This document shows positions 52,715-61,574 of a DNA stretch of 64,000 nucleotides, one piece after another. Below the pieces are notes generated by a model, which was not told the origin of the DNA, did not search any database, and worked only from the letters and a program-made list of their open reading frames with translations. Origin of the DNA: Solirubrobacter deserti (GTDB lineage Bacteria; Actinomycetota; Thermoleophilia; Solirubrobacterales; Solirubrobacteraceae); contig NZ_QPKJ02000005.1 of the NCBI RefSeq assembly GCF_003344625.1, forward strand, positions 310,001 through 374,000, given 5' to 3'. The translations under genes were made by a program, and so were the position numbers. Numbering within the stretch: the stretch's first letter is position 1; the number at the start of each line of letters is the position of its first letter.

Positions 52715-53382
52715 ACGTCCTCGCGCTCACGGTCGACTACGGCGCGGAGGAGCTGAGCGCGCTCGGGCGCCTGCTCGCGGCCGACGACGCGCCCGGGCTC
52801 GCCGCGCCCGAGCCGGCGCCGATGACGCCGGAGACCCGCCGCGCCGTGCACGCCGCCGCCTGGCGTGGCCTCGTCGCGCGCCGCGCGATCCTGCTGGAGC
52901 CGGGCCCGCCGGCGTCGTTCGCGCTCGCCGAGCCGCACGCCTCGCTGCTCGCGCCCTTGATCGCGCCGGAGCGGACGGTCGTGCTCGACCGCTGGGAGCC
53001 CCGCGGCGGCGAGCGCCGGGTCGCGTTCTACCTGCGCGAGAACGTCGCGGTCGAGCAGGAGGCGTTGCCCGGGCTGATCTACCGGCACACGCTGATCGCA
53101 CGCGCGGCCGTGCGCGAGCGGCTGCTGGCCGCCGCCGCCATCCCGGAGGACCGTCCGCCGGCGCAGGGCCAGCCGTTGGAGACGACGCGCAAGGCGCTCA
53201 CCGCATCGCGCGACGACACCTCGCCGCCGCTGCTCTACGCCGCGCTCGCGGTCGGCATGGTCGGCGAGGAGGTCTGGGTCGACGGCGGCGAGCTCGGCCT
53301 CTGGCGCGGCCGCGGACAGCGCACGGTGACGCTGCGCCCGACCACGCCGGACGAGCTGCGCGCCGCGCTCAGTCCTCGATGA
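52711..53382 (+). CDS. Acidic EspG-like partner protein, module C
   Basis: 223 aa. The TTG start shares bases with the effector stop (TTGA), which forces translational coupling. N-terminus LNVLALTVDYGAEELSALGRLL resembles the winged-helix start of EspG (PF14011-like); the C-terminal half has VGEEVWVDGGELGLWRGRG. No membrane or export signal. Candidate chaperone (or immunity protein) of the module C effector, similar in place to the 211- and 157-aa partners. Its end overlaps the convergent small anchored protein by 14 bp. Confidence 0.75.
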   Translation: MNVLALTVDYGAEELSALGRLLAADDAPGLAAPEPAPMTPETRRAVHAAAWRGLVARRAILLEPGPPASFALAEPHASLLAPLIAPERTVVLDRWEPRGGERRVAFYLRENVAVEQEALPGLIYRHTLIARAAVRERLLAAAAIPEDRPPAQGQPLETTRKALTASRDDTSPPLLYAALAVGMVGEEVWVDGGELGLWRGRGQRTVTLRPTTPDELRAALSPR

Positions 53383-53806
53383 TGATCGCCGGCGTGGGCT
53401 TCGGCTTGGGCTTGGACGTCTGCGGCCGCGGCGCGGTCGTCTGCCGGCGCGGCGCGCTGTAGACCGTCGGCACGGCCGTCACCTGCGGGGCGGCCGTCGG
53501 CTGCGGCGCCGGCGCCGACTGCGTCCGCTGGACCGTGGTGCGCCGCTTCGCCCGCGGCTTCTTCTTCTTGGGCTTCGGCTTGGGCGTCGCCGTCGGCGTG
53601 GGGGTGGCCGTCGGGGACGGCGTCGGCGTGGGCGTGCGCAGCGCGGGCACCGCGCCGCCGACTGCGAGCGTCGGCGCGGCGGAGTCGGCGTCCGCCGCCT
53701 GGGCCGCGGGGGCGCGGTCGAGCGCGCCGCCGCCGAGGTACGCGGCCGCGAACGCGCTCACGGCGAGCGTCGCGATCACGGCGATGGCGGTGACGGTCGA
53801 GCGCAT
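53369..53806 (-). CDS. Membrane-anchored Pro/Thr/Lys-rich protein
   Basis: 145 aa. One hydrophobic helix near the N-terminus (5-25; signal or anchor), then a low-complexity region of TP and KP repeats with a basic block (KPKPKKKKPRAKRR at about 76-89) and a hydrophobic end AIIIED. No domain recognised. An extended cell-wall-spanning tether is plausible. Lies at the edge of the secretion locus, and may or may not be part of it. Confidence 0.75.
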   Translation of the reverse strand: MRSTVTAIAVIATLAVSAFAAAYLGGGALDRAPAAQAADADSAAPTLAVGGAVPALRTPTPTPSPTATPTPTATPKPKPKKKKPRAKRRTTVQRTQSAPAPQPTAAPQVTAVPTVYSAPRRQTTAPRPQTSKPKPKPTPAIIIED

Positions 53807-53879
53807 CCGAACCGAAGTATGGCTCAGTGGCGAGCAGACCTGATCGAACGTCCGGCCAGCACGAGTCTAAGCTTGTCCG

Positions 53880-55115
53880 GTGACCTCGCCCGCCCGCAAC
53901 GAGGCGGCGCTTCCCGACCTCGGCGCGCTCGGGGCCATGTCCGATGCCGTCGAGTCGGGCCTCGGCCTCCCGGAGGTCGTCCGCGCCGCGGCTCGCGCCC
54001 TCGACGCGTCGCTCGTGCTGATCGACCGCTCGAGCTCCGTGCTCGCGGTCGCGGCCCGCTCCACAGCGGACGAGCGCCAGCTGATGCGCGACGCCGAAGG
54101 GGTCCAGACGCACGAGCTGCGCGTCGGCGACGTCGTCGTCGGCCGCCTGCGCCTGCGCCCCCGCGGCGGCGGCCCGTCCGCGGCCATCCTGCGCATCGCG
54201 ACCACGATGATCGCGTCCGAGGTCGAGCGCCTGCGCGCGCCCGACCGCGCGTCCGAGGCCGCGCAGTCCGCGTTCCTCACCGCGCTGCTGCAGCGCAAGG
54301 TCACCGACCGCGGGGACATCATCGCCCGCGGCTCCGAGCTGGGCGCCGACCTCTCGGAGGGCGGCGCGGTCGTCGTCGTCCGCGCCCACCACTTCGCGCC
54401 CGCCGACGACGACTGGCGCGCCCGTGTGCTCGCCGCCGCCGAGCGCGCTGCCCGCGCCGGCGCTCCCGGCGCCCTGGCCGCGGTCCACGACGAGCACGTG
54501 GTCGTGCTGCTCCCCACGGCGGAGGACAGCGCGCTGCGCCGCGTCGCGGACGCCATCGCCCGCGAGTTGCACGCCTCCGTCCACGGCTTCACCTTCGCCG
54601 TCGGCCACTCGCGTGTCGCCCAGGACCCGGTCGACCTCTACCGCGCCGGCAACGAGGCGCTGCTCGCCGCCAACGTCGCGACCGGCAACGAGAGCGACGA
54701 CGACGTCGCCATGCTCGCCTTCGAGGACACCGGCGCCTACCGCCTCCTGCTGCCCGCCATGAGCGAGGACCCCGCCGAGCTCCAGCGCTTCTACGAGGAG
54801 ACCGTCGCCCCGCTCGTCGCCTACGACGACCAGTACGAGACCGACCTGGTCCAGACGCTCGAGACGTTCCTGGACGCCGACGGCAACGTGGCCGGCACGG
54901 CCGCGCGGCTGTTCACGCACCGGCACACGGTCCGGTACCGGCTCGAGCGGGTGAAGGACCTGAGCGGGTTGGACGTCGCCTCGACCGACGGTCGCGAGAA
55001 GCTTGGGCTGGGACTGAAGGCGATGCGCGTGCTGGGCATCGCGGCGCCGCGCGGACCGGCGACGGAGGCCGGGACCGCGGGTGGGCGGGTCCGGCGCGAA
55101 GCGAAGGACCGCTAG
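53880..55115 (+). CDS. PucR/CdaR-family transcriptional regulator
   Basis: 411 aa, GTG start. Weak GAF-like N-terminal sensor (about 20-120), a GGDEF-like/CdaR central domain (about 140-285; VVLLPTAEDSALRR and TFAVGHSRV), and the C-terminal PucR HTH (about 335-385; LDADGNVAGTAARLFTHRHTVRYRLERV). It has a 30-residue basic tail. Members control purine, amino acid or glycerate use. It stands alone here, so its targets are unknown. Separated from the secretion locus by 73 bp. Confidence 0.92.
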   Translation: MTSPARNEAALPDLGALGAMSDAVESGLGLPEVVRAAARALDASLVLIDRSSSVLAVAARSTADERQLMRDAEGVQTHELRVGDVVVGRLRLRPRGGGPSAAILRIATTMIASEVERLRAPDRASEAAQSAFLTALLQRKVTDRGDIIARGSELGADLSEGGAVVVVRAHHFAPADDDWRARVLAAAERAARAGAPGALAAVHDEHVVVLLPTAEDSALRRVADAIARELHASVHGFTFAVGHSRVAQDPVDLYRAGNEALLAANVATGNESDDDVAMLAFEDTGAYRLLLPAMSEDPAELQRFYEETVAPLVAYDDQYETDLVQTLETFLDADGNVAGTAARLFTHRHTVRYRLERVKDLSGLDVASTDGREKLGLGLKAMRVLGIAAPRGPATEAGTAGGRVRREAKDR

Positions 55116-55453
55116 ACGCCCCGTGGCGCTTAGCTAGTAGCGCGCGAGGGGCGAGCCGTGTTCAACGGCGGCCACCGAGGGGGGCAGGGAGTGGCGGAGA
55201 TCACGTGTGGTCGCTTCCTCCTGGTCCGGGCCCGAAACGATCACACTCGGGTTCGACCGCGCTTCGGACAAAGGGGGTGATGTACAAACGGGTCCTGAGA
55301 GGCGACGTTTGTACATCACCCCCCGCAGACCGGTGTTCGTTTCCACGAGATCCGCACACGGCGGGCGGAGATGGGGCGCCCCTCGATGAGCCGTTCTGCT
55401 GTTCGTCACGAGACCGCTGCCGGCGCCCGGCGGGAGCACCCAGCGGCTCGCCT
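55116..55453. other. 338-bp intergenic region between convergent genes
   Basis: No supported gene. Holds the 18-bp inverted repeat described separately (55273-55323). Short open frames cross it but lack start signals and family features. Confidence 0.7.
55273..55323. repeat. Perfect 18-bp inverted repeat (hairpin), possible REP-like element or terminator
   Basis: Arms GGGGGTGATGTACAAACG (55273-55290) and its exact complement (55306-55323) around a 15-nt centre that itself can pair CCT with AGG. The AT-rich inner half (TGTACAAA) is out of keeping with the surrounding GC. Placed between convergent pucR-like and glycosidase genes. Sequence unrelated to the RAYT palindromes at 10.6 and 11.3 kb. 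Confidence 0.85.
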
Positions 55454-57838
55454 CTAGGTCTCCACCGTCACCAGGTGCCGTCCCTGCACCCGCCCGGGCA
55501 CGCGCACGACGACCTCGATCCCCTGGTTGGTCCTGCGCACCTGCGGCCGACGCACCCGCTCGCCGTCCAGCCACACCCGCTTCGGCCGGCGCGGCACCGT
55601 CGCGCCGATTCGCAGCATCCGTACGCGCTCGCCTCGGTAGGTGACCCGCGTCTCGTAGATGCGGTCGTCCTGGAGCGCGCGGACCGCCACGGTGTCGCGC
55701 TCTCCCAACCGGATCGAGTTGCCCGCGATGTACTCGTCGGCACCCACGTTCGCGACGACGTCGAGCCGGCGCTCGCCGACGGACGGCCGAACGCCGAGCT
55801 GCTGGGCGATCACGGGCCAGGCCGTGCCGTAGTGACCCCAGGCCTGCATGAACATCGACCGGCACGTCCAGCAGCGGTCGATGTTGCGGTTCTGATCGGG
55901 TGACGGGAGGATCTCGGGCAACGCGCCGGGCTGCTCGTCGACGACGCCGGCGGCGTTGGCGTCCGTGTAGCGGCGCTGGGACTCCGCGCGGCCGTACTCG
56001 CCATCCGCGACGGCCTTGATGGCGGTGTTGAGGCTGAAGACGGTCCGTTCGCCCTTGCCCTCGGGCCCGCCGGTGCAGCCGGTGTGGAACATGCCGAGGT
56101 TGAAGGGGGCGAAGCCGCTGAAGCAGTCCGACTCGCGCACGTCCAGGGCGGCGTCGGCGTGGGCGCGCGGGGCGAGGCCGATCTCCATCGGCGTCACGCC
56201 GGTCCAGTGCTGCTGCACGATCGGGCGGTTGCCGGCGTCCAACGAGTCGCCGTACTGGTTCGTCGCCGCGCTCCACCACGTGCGGTCGAACGCGCCGCGC
56301 AACCGGTCGGCGAGCCCGGCGGCCCAGCGCAGCGTCGCCCGGTCGCGCTTGAACTCGGCCATTGCGGCGAGGTCGGTCAGCCCGCGGATGAGGTAGACGG
56401 TGTTGTCGAGCTTCTCCTCGCCCATGCCCTCGCGCTCGACGTTGCCGAGGCCCTCGGGCCAGCCGTCCTTGTCGGCGTCGAGGTTGTCTACGACGTAGCG
56501 AGTCGCCCGGCGCGAGAAGTCGTAGAGCCGGTTGAGGAAGCGGTTGTCGCCGCTCCAGCGCCAGACGAGCGCGACGGCGCTCGGGAACTTCACCGACTCG
56601 TCCGTGTTGCCCGGGTCGGTGTTGGCGCCGAAGTACACCGAGCCGTCGGTGACGATCTCGTGCGCGACCTTGCCCGACTTGGCGTTGAGCCGGTCCGACA
56701 CCTGCTGCAAGGCGATCAGGTGAGACTTGATCGGCTCGAACTGGCCCAGCGCGACCGCCGCGAACGCCGTGTACTCGCCGTCGGTGGCGAACAGCCACGG
56801 GTAGTCGGGGTAGCCGGCGCCGATGAAGGTGACGCGGTCCAGGGCGCCGATCGGGCGTGGGTACGCCTTGCCGCGGTCGACGAAGCGCAACTGCAGGTTC
56901 TCCGCCGTCTGCGTGAGGTCCGCGAGGTTCTGCTTGCCGTAGTCGACGGCGTTCTGGAGGGTGCGGTTGCCCGGAAGGCTGACGCGGCTGCGCTGGTGCA
57001 GCTTCGTGCGCGCCAGGTACTTGTCGCGCAGCGCCTCGTCGGGGTTCGCGAGCGCGCGCCGCAGGTCCTCGCGCGTCGCCGCGACCGCGAACCACAGCGT
57101 CGTCGGCTGGTCGAGGTTCACCTGATAGCGCAGCTGGCCACCGGTCCCGCGGCCGACCGGACCGTCGTCGCACCCGGACGGCAGCGACTGGTTCCCGTCC
57201 GCGCAGACGATGCCCGTGCGCGGCCCGCGGTGGCCGGGGCCCGTCTCGACGCCCACAGCGGCGGTGTCAGAACCGGCGAACGCGGTCAGCGGCCCGTCAC
57301 TGAAGGTGAGCACGCCGTCACCCGCCGTGACCGCGTCCTGCCCGTTGTCGGACGCCGTCGGATGGCCCTGGCTCGAGGTCCACGGATACGCGGTCAGCAG
57401 CTCGGAGTGGACGTCGACCTTGACGGTGTGCGTGCCGCTGCCCGTGAGCGTGAGGCCGAACAGCGCGCCACGGACGCCGTCCGGCACGAAGTCGGTCCGC
57501 GTCATCTTCACGCCGTTGATCGCCGGCAGTTCGTAACGCACGTAGCCGCGCCCCGAGGTGAAGCGCGTCGCCGGCCCGACCCACTGGTCGTCGACGCCGA
57601 ACCAGACGCCGTCGGCGAGCTTGAGCGGCGGCGCCCAGATGCCGCCCATCTCGCCCGTGATGTGCCAGCCGTTGGCGTACCAGCCGCCGTCCTGGAACCC
57701 GACGGCGTACGCGCGATCTCCCGCGGCGACCTCCCGCCGGTCCTTGAGCCGGTCGGTGGTGGACACCTCGTCCGCCGCCTGTGCCGCGGTCACCGGAAGC
57801 GCCGCGAGCACCATCGCCACGATCAACGCACGCGCCAT
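55454..57838 (-). CDS. Secreted six-hairpin glycosidase
   Basis: 794 aa, signal peptide 1-21. N-terminal beta-sandwich domain (about 30-270; GEMGGIWAPPLKLADGVWFGVDD) and an (alpha/alpha)6 barrel (about 290-680) of the glycogen-debranching/glucoamylase type: GAGYPDYPWLFATDGEYTAFAA (catalytic-site Asp region), DKDGWPEGLGNVEREGMGEEKLDNTVY and FAPFNLGMFHTGCTGG. A beta domain follows at the end. The enzyme would cut alpha-glucan or a related glycan outside the cell; exact GH family not fixed. Divergent from a LacI regulator over a palindromic operator. Confidence 0.88.
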   Translation of the reverse strand: MARALIVAMVLAALPVTAAQAADEVSTTDRLKDRREVAAGDRAYAVGFQDGGWYANGWHITGEMGGIWAPPLKLADGVWFGVDDQWVGPATRFTSGRGYVRYELPAINGVKMTRTDFVPDGVRGALFGLTLTGSGTHTVKVDVHSELLTAYPWTSSQGHPTASDNGQDAVTAGDGVLTFSDGPLTAFAGSDTAAVGVETGPGHRGPRTGIVCADGNQSLPSGCDDGPVGRGTGGQLRYQVNLDQPTTLWFAVAATREDLRRALANPDEALRDKYLARTKLHQRSRVSLPGNRTLQNAVDYGKQNLADLTQTAENLQLRFVDRGKAYPRPIGALDRVTFIGAGYPDYPWLFATDGEYTAFAAVALGQFEPIKSHLIALQQVSDRLNAKSGKVAHEIVTDGSVYFGANTDPGNTDESVKFPSAVALVWRWSGDNRFLNRLYDFSRRATRYVVDNLDADKDGWPEGLGNVEREGMGEEKLDNTVYLIRGLTDLAAMAEFKRDRATLRWAAGLADRLRGAFDRTWWSAATNQYGDSLDAGNRPIVQQHWTGVTPMEIGLAPRAHADAALDVRESDCFSGFAPFNLGMFHTGCTGGPEGKGERTVFSLNTAIKAVADGEYGRAESQRRYTDANAAGVVDEQPGALPEILPSPDQNRNIDRCWTCRSMFMQAWGHYGTAWPVIAQQLGVRPSVGERRLDVVANVGADEYIAGNSIRLGERDTVAVRALQDDRIYETRVTYRGERVRMLRIGATVPRRPKRVWLDGERVRRPQVRRTNQGIEVVVRVPGRVQGRHLVTVET

Positions 57839-57854
57839 ATCTGCCTCTCTCTCC

Positions 57855-57870
57855 CCTGAAGCGCTTCAGG
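57855..57870. promoter_or_regulatory. LacI-family operator palindrome
   Basis: Perfect 16-bp palindrome CCTGAAGCGCTTCAGG, which includes TGAAGCGCTTCA with the central CG of LacI/CcpA-type sites. It lies 16 bp upstream of the glycosidase start and 40 bp upstream of the regulator start, so it could control both. Confidence 0.8.
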
Positions 57871-57910
57871 ATTGCTACCCGTGCAGCGTTCGTGGGTAAC
57901 GACGTGCGGA

Positions 57911-58924
57911 GTGACCCGTCGCCGTCCCACGATCGCCGATGTCGCGCGCCGCGCCGGCGTGTCGGCGGCCGCGGTGTCGTTCGCGGTCAACGACCGGCCC
58001 GGCGTGTCGCCGGAGACCCGCGAGCGCATCCTCGCGGCCGCCCGGGAGCTGGGCTGGCGACCTTCGGCGAGCGCCCGCGCGCTGACGGAGGCGCGCACGC
58101 GGGCGATCGGGCTCGTGCTCGCCCGCGACGCTGCGCAGCTCGACGTCGACGCGTTCTTCGTCCGCTTCCTGTCCGGGATCGGACGCGCGCTCAGCGCGGC
58201 CGACTACGCCCTGCTGCTCCAGCTCGTGCCGGAGGGCGCCGCGGCCGCGCTGCCCGCCTACGAACGGCTCGCGGCCGCGGGGCGGGTGGACGGCTTCCTG
58301 CTCACCGACGTCGAGGTCGACGACCCGCGGTTCGCGGTGCTGGAAGCGGCGGGCGTGCCGGTCCTGCTCGCCGGGCGGCCCGTGGGGGAGTGCCCCTTCG
58401 CATGGGTCGAGACGCGCCACGAGGAAGGCATGGCCGGGCCCGTCGCGCACCTCGCCCGGCTCGGGCACACCCGCGTGTGCTTCTTCGGCGGGCGCGCCGA
58501 CTTCGAGCACGTGCAGGTGCGGCGCGAGCGCTGGCGCAACGCGGTGGACGACGCGGGCGTGGAGGAGGGCGTCGCCGTGCACGCGGCCGACGACGAGATG
58601 GCCGAGGCCGCGCGGGTGCTGCTCACGAGCGAGCCGACCGCGGTCGTGTGCGGCAGCGACGTGCTGGCCGTGGCGCTGGTGCGCGCCGCGCGCGAGCGCG
58701 GGCTCGACGTCCCCGGCGACCTCTCCGTCACCGGGTTCGACGACTCACCGCTGGCCGCGCTCTCGGGCCTGACCTCGGTGCGGGTGGACTACGCCGAGTT
58801 CGGCGAAGCCGCGGCCGGCGCGTTGCTGGCCGAGCTCGGGGTCGCCGAGGCCCCCGCGTTCGAGCCGTCGGCGCCGGAGCTGGTGCTGCGCGCGTCCACC
58901 GCTCCCCCGCCGTCGCGCGGGTAA
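57911..58924 (+). CDS. LacI-family transcriptional regulator
   Basis: 337 aa from GTG 57911. N-terminal HTH (5-25; PTIADVARRAGVSAAAVSFAVN) with hinge helix (about 48-58; RPSASARAL), then a periplasmic-binding-protein-like effector domain ending GDLSVTGFDDSPLAALSGLTSVRVD. An in-frame TTG 39 bp upstream would put non-family residues in front and overlap the operator. Presumed repressor of the divergent glycosidase, induced by its sugar product. Confidence 0.93.
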   Translation: MTRRRPTIADVARRAGVSAAAVSFAVNDRPGVSPETRERILAAARELGWRPSASARALTEARTRAIGLVLARDAAQLDVDAFFVRFLSGIGRALSAADYALLLQLVPEGAAAALPAYERLAAAGRVDGFLLTDVEVDDPRFAVLEAAGVPVLLAGRPVGECPFAWVETRHEEGMAGPVAHLARLGHTRVCFFGGRADFEHVQVRRERWRNAVDDAGVEEGVAVHAADDEMAEAARVLLTSEPTAVVCGSDVLAVALVRAARERGLDVPGDLSVTGFDDSPLAALSGLTSVRVDYAEFGEAAAGALLAELGVAEAPAFEPSAPELVLRASTAPPPSRG

Positions 58925-58935
58925 GGTCCCGCGCC

Positions 58936-59730
58936 ATGGCGATCGGCATCCTCACCGGCTCCGGCACCTACGCCCTCCCGGGCCTGTCCACCTCCGGCTC
59001 AGAGCCGGTCCTGACCGAGTGGGGCGAGGCGTTCGTCTCGCACGGCACGTGGGGCGGGGTCGACGTGCTGCATATCTCCCGGCACGGGGTCGGGCATCCG
59101 CGGCTGTCGAACCACGTCACGCACCGCGCGAACATCGCGGCGCTCAAGCAGCTCGGCGCGCAGGGCGTGCTGGCCGTGACCGTGTGCGGCGCCGTCGACC
59201 CGGACGCCGACCTCGGTTCGGTCGTCTGCTTCGACGACCTGCACTTCGTCTCCAACCGCCTGCCGGACGGCTCGCTGTGCACGTTCTTCACCGAGCCGGG
59301 CGCGAAGGAGCGCGGGCACTGGATCTACGAGTCGCCGTTCTCCGCCGACCTGCGGGCGGCGTTGCTCGCGGGCACCGAGGAGGCGGGCGTGCCCGTGCGC
59401 GACGGGGGCTGCTACGGCCACGTCGACGGCCCGCGCTTCAACACCCGCGCCGAGATCCGCGGACTCGCGGCGGCGGGCGTGACCGCCGTGTCCCAGACGG
59501 CCGGCCCGGAGACCGTGCTGGCCGGCGAGCTGGAGCTGCCGTACGCGCTGCTGGGCTTCCTGACCGACTACGCCAACGGCGTCAAGGAGGAGGCGACGCC
59601 GGTCGAGACGCTGGTGGAGATGATGGCCGCCTCGACCGAGACGTTCGCGTCGATCCTGCGGGCCGCGCTGCCGCACGCCGCGGCGGCGACCCCGGCGCCG
59701 CCCGGGGTCGTCTACCGCTTCGGGGCCTAG
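58936..59730 (+). CDS. Purine nucleoside/MTA phosphorylase family protein
   Basis: 264 aa. Begins AIGILTGSGTYALPGL (phosphate-binding Gly-rich loop), with ISRHGVGHPRLSNHVTHRANIAALKQLG and CYGHVDGPRFNTRAEIRGL, the MTAP/PNP family signatures. C-terminal LGFLTDYANGVKEEATPV (Asp-Tyr-Ala purine site). It splits methylthioadenosine or a purine nucleoside with phosphate. Starts 12 bp after lacI-like gene stop; no functional link is apparent. Confidence 0.93.
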   Translation: MAIGILTGSGTYALPGLSTSGSEPVLTEWGEAFVSHGTWGGVDVLHISRHGVGHPRLSNHVTHRANIAALKQLGAQGVLAVTVCGAVDPDADLGSVVCFDDLHFVSNRLPDGSLCTFFTEPGAKERGHWIYESPFSADLRAALLAGTEEAGVPVRDGGCYGHVDGPRFNTRAEIRGLAAAGVTAVSQTAGPETVLAGELELPYALLGFLTDYANGVKEEATPVETLVEMMAASTETFASILRAALPHAAAATPAPPGVVYRFGA

Positions 59731-61481
59731 CGGACCACGCGGGTCGACGCGTCGGCCGTGCCCGAGATGCGGAACTCGTCATCCCGGAACGCCTCCACGC
59801 GCGAGCCGCGGCCGGCGCGCACGGTCACGCCGTCGAAGCGCCCGATCGCCTTGATCTGGGCCTCGAGTTCGCGCAGGCTGCGCGGACCCGGGTCGCCGCC
59901 CTCGTCGCGCTCGTCCTCGTCGCCGATGATGATCGTCGTGAAGCCGTCCTCGCCCTGGTCGGCGTCCTGGCCGACGAAGCGCAGGCGCTGCGTGCCGCGC
60001 GCCGCGTCGGACGGGATCCGCATCGTGTAGCTGCGCGTGAGCGTCCCGCCGCGCACGCGCTGCAGGGAGACGCGGACGCGAACGCGCTGCCCCGGGCGCA
60101 CCCGCGCGGGCAGCTTGACCGAGCGGATGAACGCCTGGTCGGCGCCCCGGCGGACCTTCATCAGCACGTTGACGCCGGTGACGTTCGGCGGGGTCCCCGT
60201 GTAGGCGTCGATGGCGGAGATGGCGGTCGCGAGGTCGTTCGACGCGCCGCTCAGCACCGCGTTGAGCGTCGTGCCGTCGTCGGCCTGCGCCGCCGACACC
60301 GAGACGTACCGGTTGCAGAAGCGCACGGGCTTGCCGATCTGCTGGATCGTGATCCGCGCGCACATCTCGCCGGTCAGGCGTGAGGGCACGCTGCCGAGCA
60401 GGCCCGCCGCGGCCTGCGAGACCGAGAGCGGCGCGACGAACGACGTCCACGACCCGCCGCTGGGCAGGTCCACGGCCGCCTCGTCCGCCGCGGCGGCGTT
60501 CACGGCGAGCAGCCCGTTGGTGTCCTGGTCGCGTGCGATCACCTGGACCGGCACCGTGTGCGGCAGCGCGCCGGTCCGCCCCGCGACGGCGCTCAGCCCG
60601 TCCGAGCTGATCGTCCCGAGATCGTGCCCGGAGGACGCGAGCTTGTACGTGCTGCCGATCTGTCCCAGCGCGTTCGGGTTGTTGACGATCCGGAACACGT
60701 ACGCGTCCTGCAGGATCAGCGCGCGCCGCCCGACGCCCTCGAGCTGGTGCCCGAACACCCACACGCGGTCGCCGTCGACGTAGGTGACCGTGCCCACCGA
60801 GCTCGTCCGCACGTCGCCCGTCGAGTACCCGACCGCGACCGCCGACCCCGGCTGCAAGGTCTGCGGCGGGAAGAACCCGAGCGGCCCGGGCGGGACCGCG
60901 AGCACCGGCCGCCCGGCCTTCGCCGACGCCTTCACGAGCGCGTCCGCGACGGTCCCGGTGAGCCCGCTCACGCTCATCGGCGCCGCGATCGGCTTGGCCG
61001 ACGCGAGCGCCGCCTTCATGCGCGCGGACGTGCCCTTCGTGCTCGCGCGCGAGGAGGCGGCGTTCGTCCGGCCGGGCACGTCCACGGGGGTGCCGAGGAT
61101 GGCCTCGATCGGCGTCGCCAGCGCGGCCTTGCCGCCGTACTCGTTGATGGACTCGGAGATCGCGCCGATGACCCGGTTGGTGCCGGCGGCGTCCGGGCAG
61201 TAGATCGGCGAGCCGGAGAAGCCGGGCCCGATGCCGGTCGCGTCCACGGCCGGGCCGGACACCTCGACGAGGATGCGGCCGCCGCCCGAGGCCTCGCCGG
61301 CCGCCACGTCTTGGACGAGGACGTCGAACGAGCTGATGGTCGTGCCCTGGATCACCGAGTAGCCGGTGCAGCGCATCCCGCCGTGCACCTGCCACAGGGG
61401 CATCGTCGGGTCGCCCGCGAACGCCGGCGCGGCGGGCACAAGAAAAGCCGCGACCGCGGCGGCAACTCCAAGCAAGCGCAT
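59727..61481 (-). CDS. Secreted S55 (SpoIVB-like) peptidase-domain protein
   Basis: 584 aa, signal peptide 1-22. The SpoIVB/S55 domain occupies about 35-240: GMRCTGYSVIQGTTISSFDVLVQDV, GIGPGFSGSPIYC with the catalytic Ser at 89-91, and later YVDGDRVWVFGHQLEGVGRRALIL. The C-terminal half has beta-sandwich modules (about 430-580) rich in Arg/Val. No spore genes are near; such proteins exist in non-sporulating actinobacteria with unknown substrates. Overlaps the phosphorylase stop tail to tail. Confidence 0.88.
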   Translation of the reverse strand: MRLLGVAAAVAAFLVPAAPAFAGDPTMPLWQVHGGMRCTGYSVIQGTTISSFDVLVQDVAAGEASGGGRILVEVSGPAVDATGIGPGFSGSPIYCPDAAGTNRVIGAISESINEYGGKAALATPIEAILGTPVDVPGRTNAASSRASTKGTSARMKAALASAKPIAAPMSVSGLTGTVADALVKASAKAGRPVLAVPPGPLGFFPPQTLQPGSAVAVGYSTGDVRTSSVGTVTYVDGDRVWVFGHQLEGVGRRALILQDAYVFRIVNNPNALGQIGSTYKLASSGHDLGTISSDGLSAVAGRTGALPHTVPVQVIARDQDTNGLLAVNAAAADEAAVDLPSGGSWTSFVAPLSVSQAAAGLLGSVPSRLTGEMCARITIQQIGKPVRFCNRYVSVSAAQADDGTTLNAVLSGASNDLATAISAIDAYTGTPPNVTGVNVLMKVRRGADQAFIRSVKLPARVRPGQRVRVRVSLQRVRGGTLTRSYTMRIPSDAARGTQRLRFVGQDADQGEDGFTTIIIGDEDERDEGGDPGPRSLRELEAQIKAIGRFDGVTVRAGRGSRVEAFRDDEFRISGTADASTRVVR

Positions 61482-61574
61482 GAGGTCGCCAGCCTAGGGG
61501 GTTGAACGCATTCATCGACCCCTGCCCGACGAAAGGCTGACTCGGGCGGCGCGTTGGCACTCGCGGGCGTTTCA

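Noticed and set aside
53540..53660. Short tandem repeats (TP/KP codons)
   Set aside because: Low-complexity coding sequence of the anchored protein; unit length and spacing do not fit a CRISPR array.
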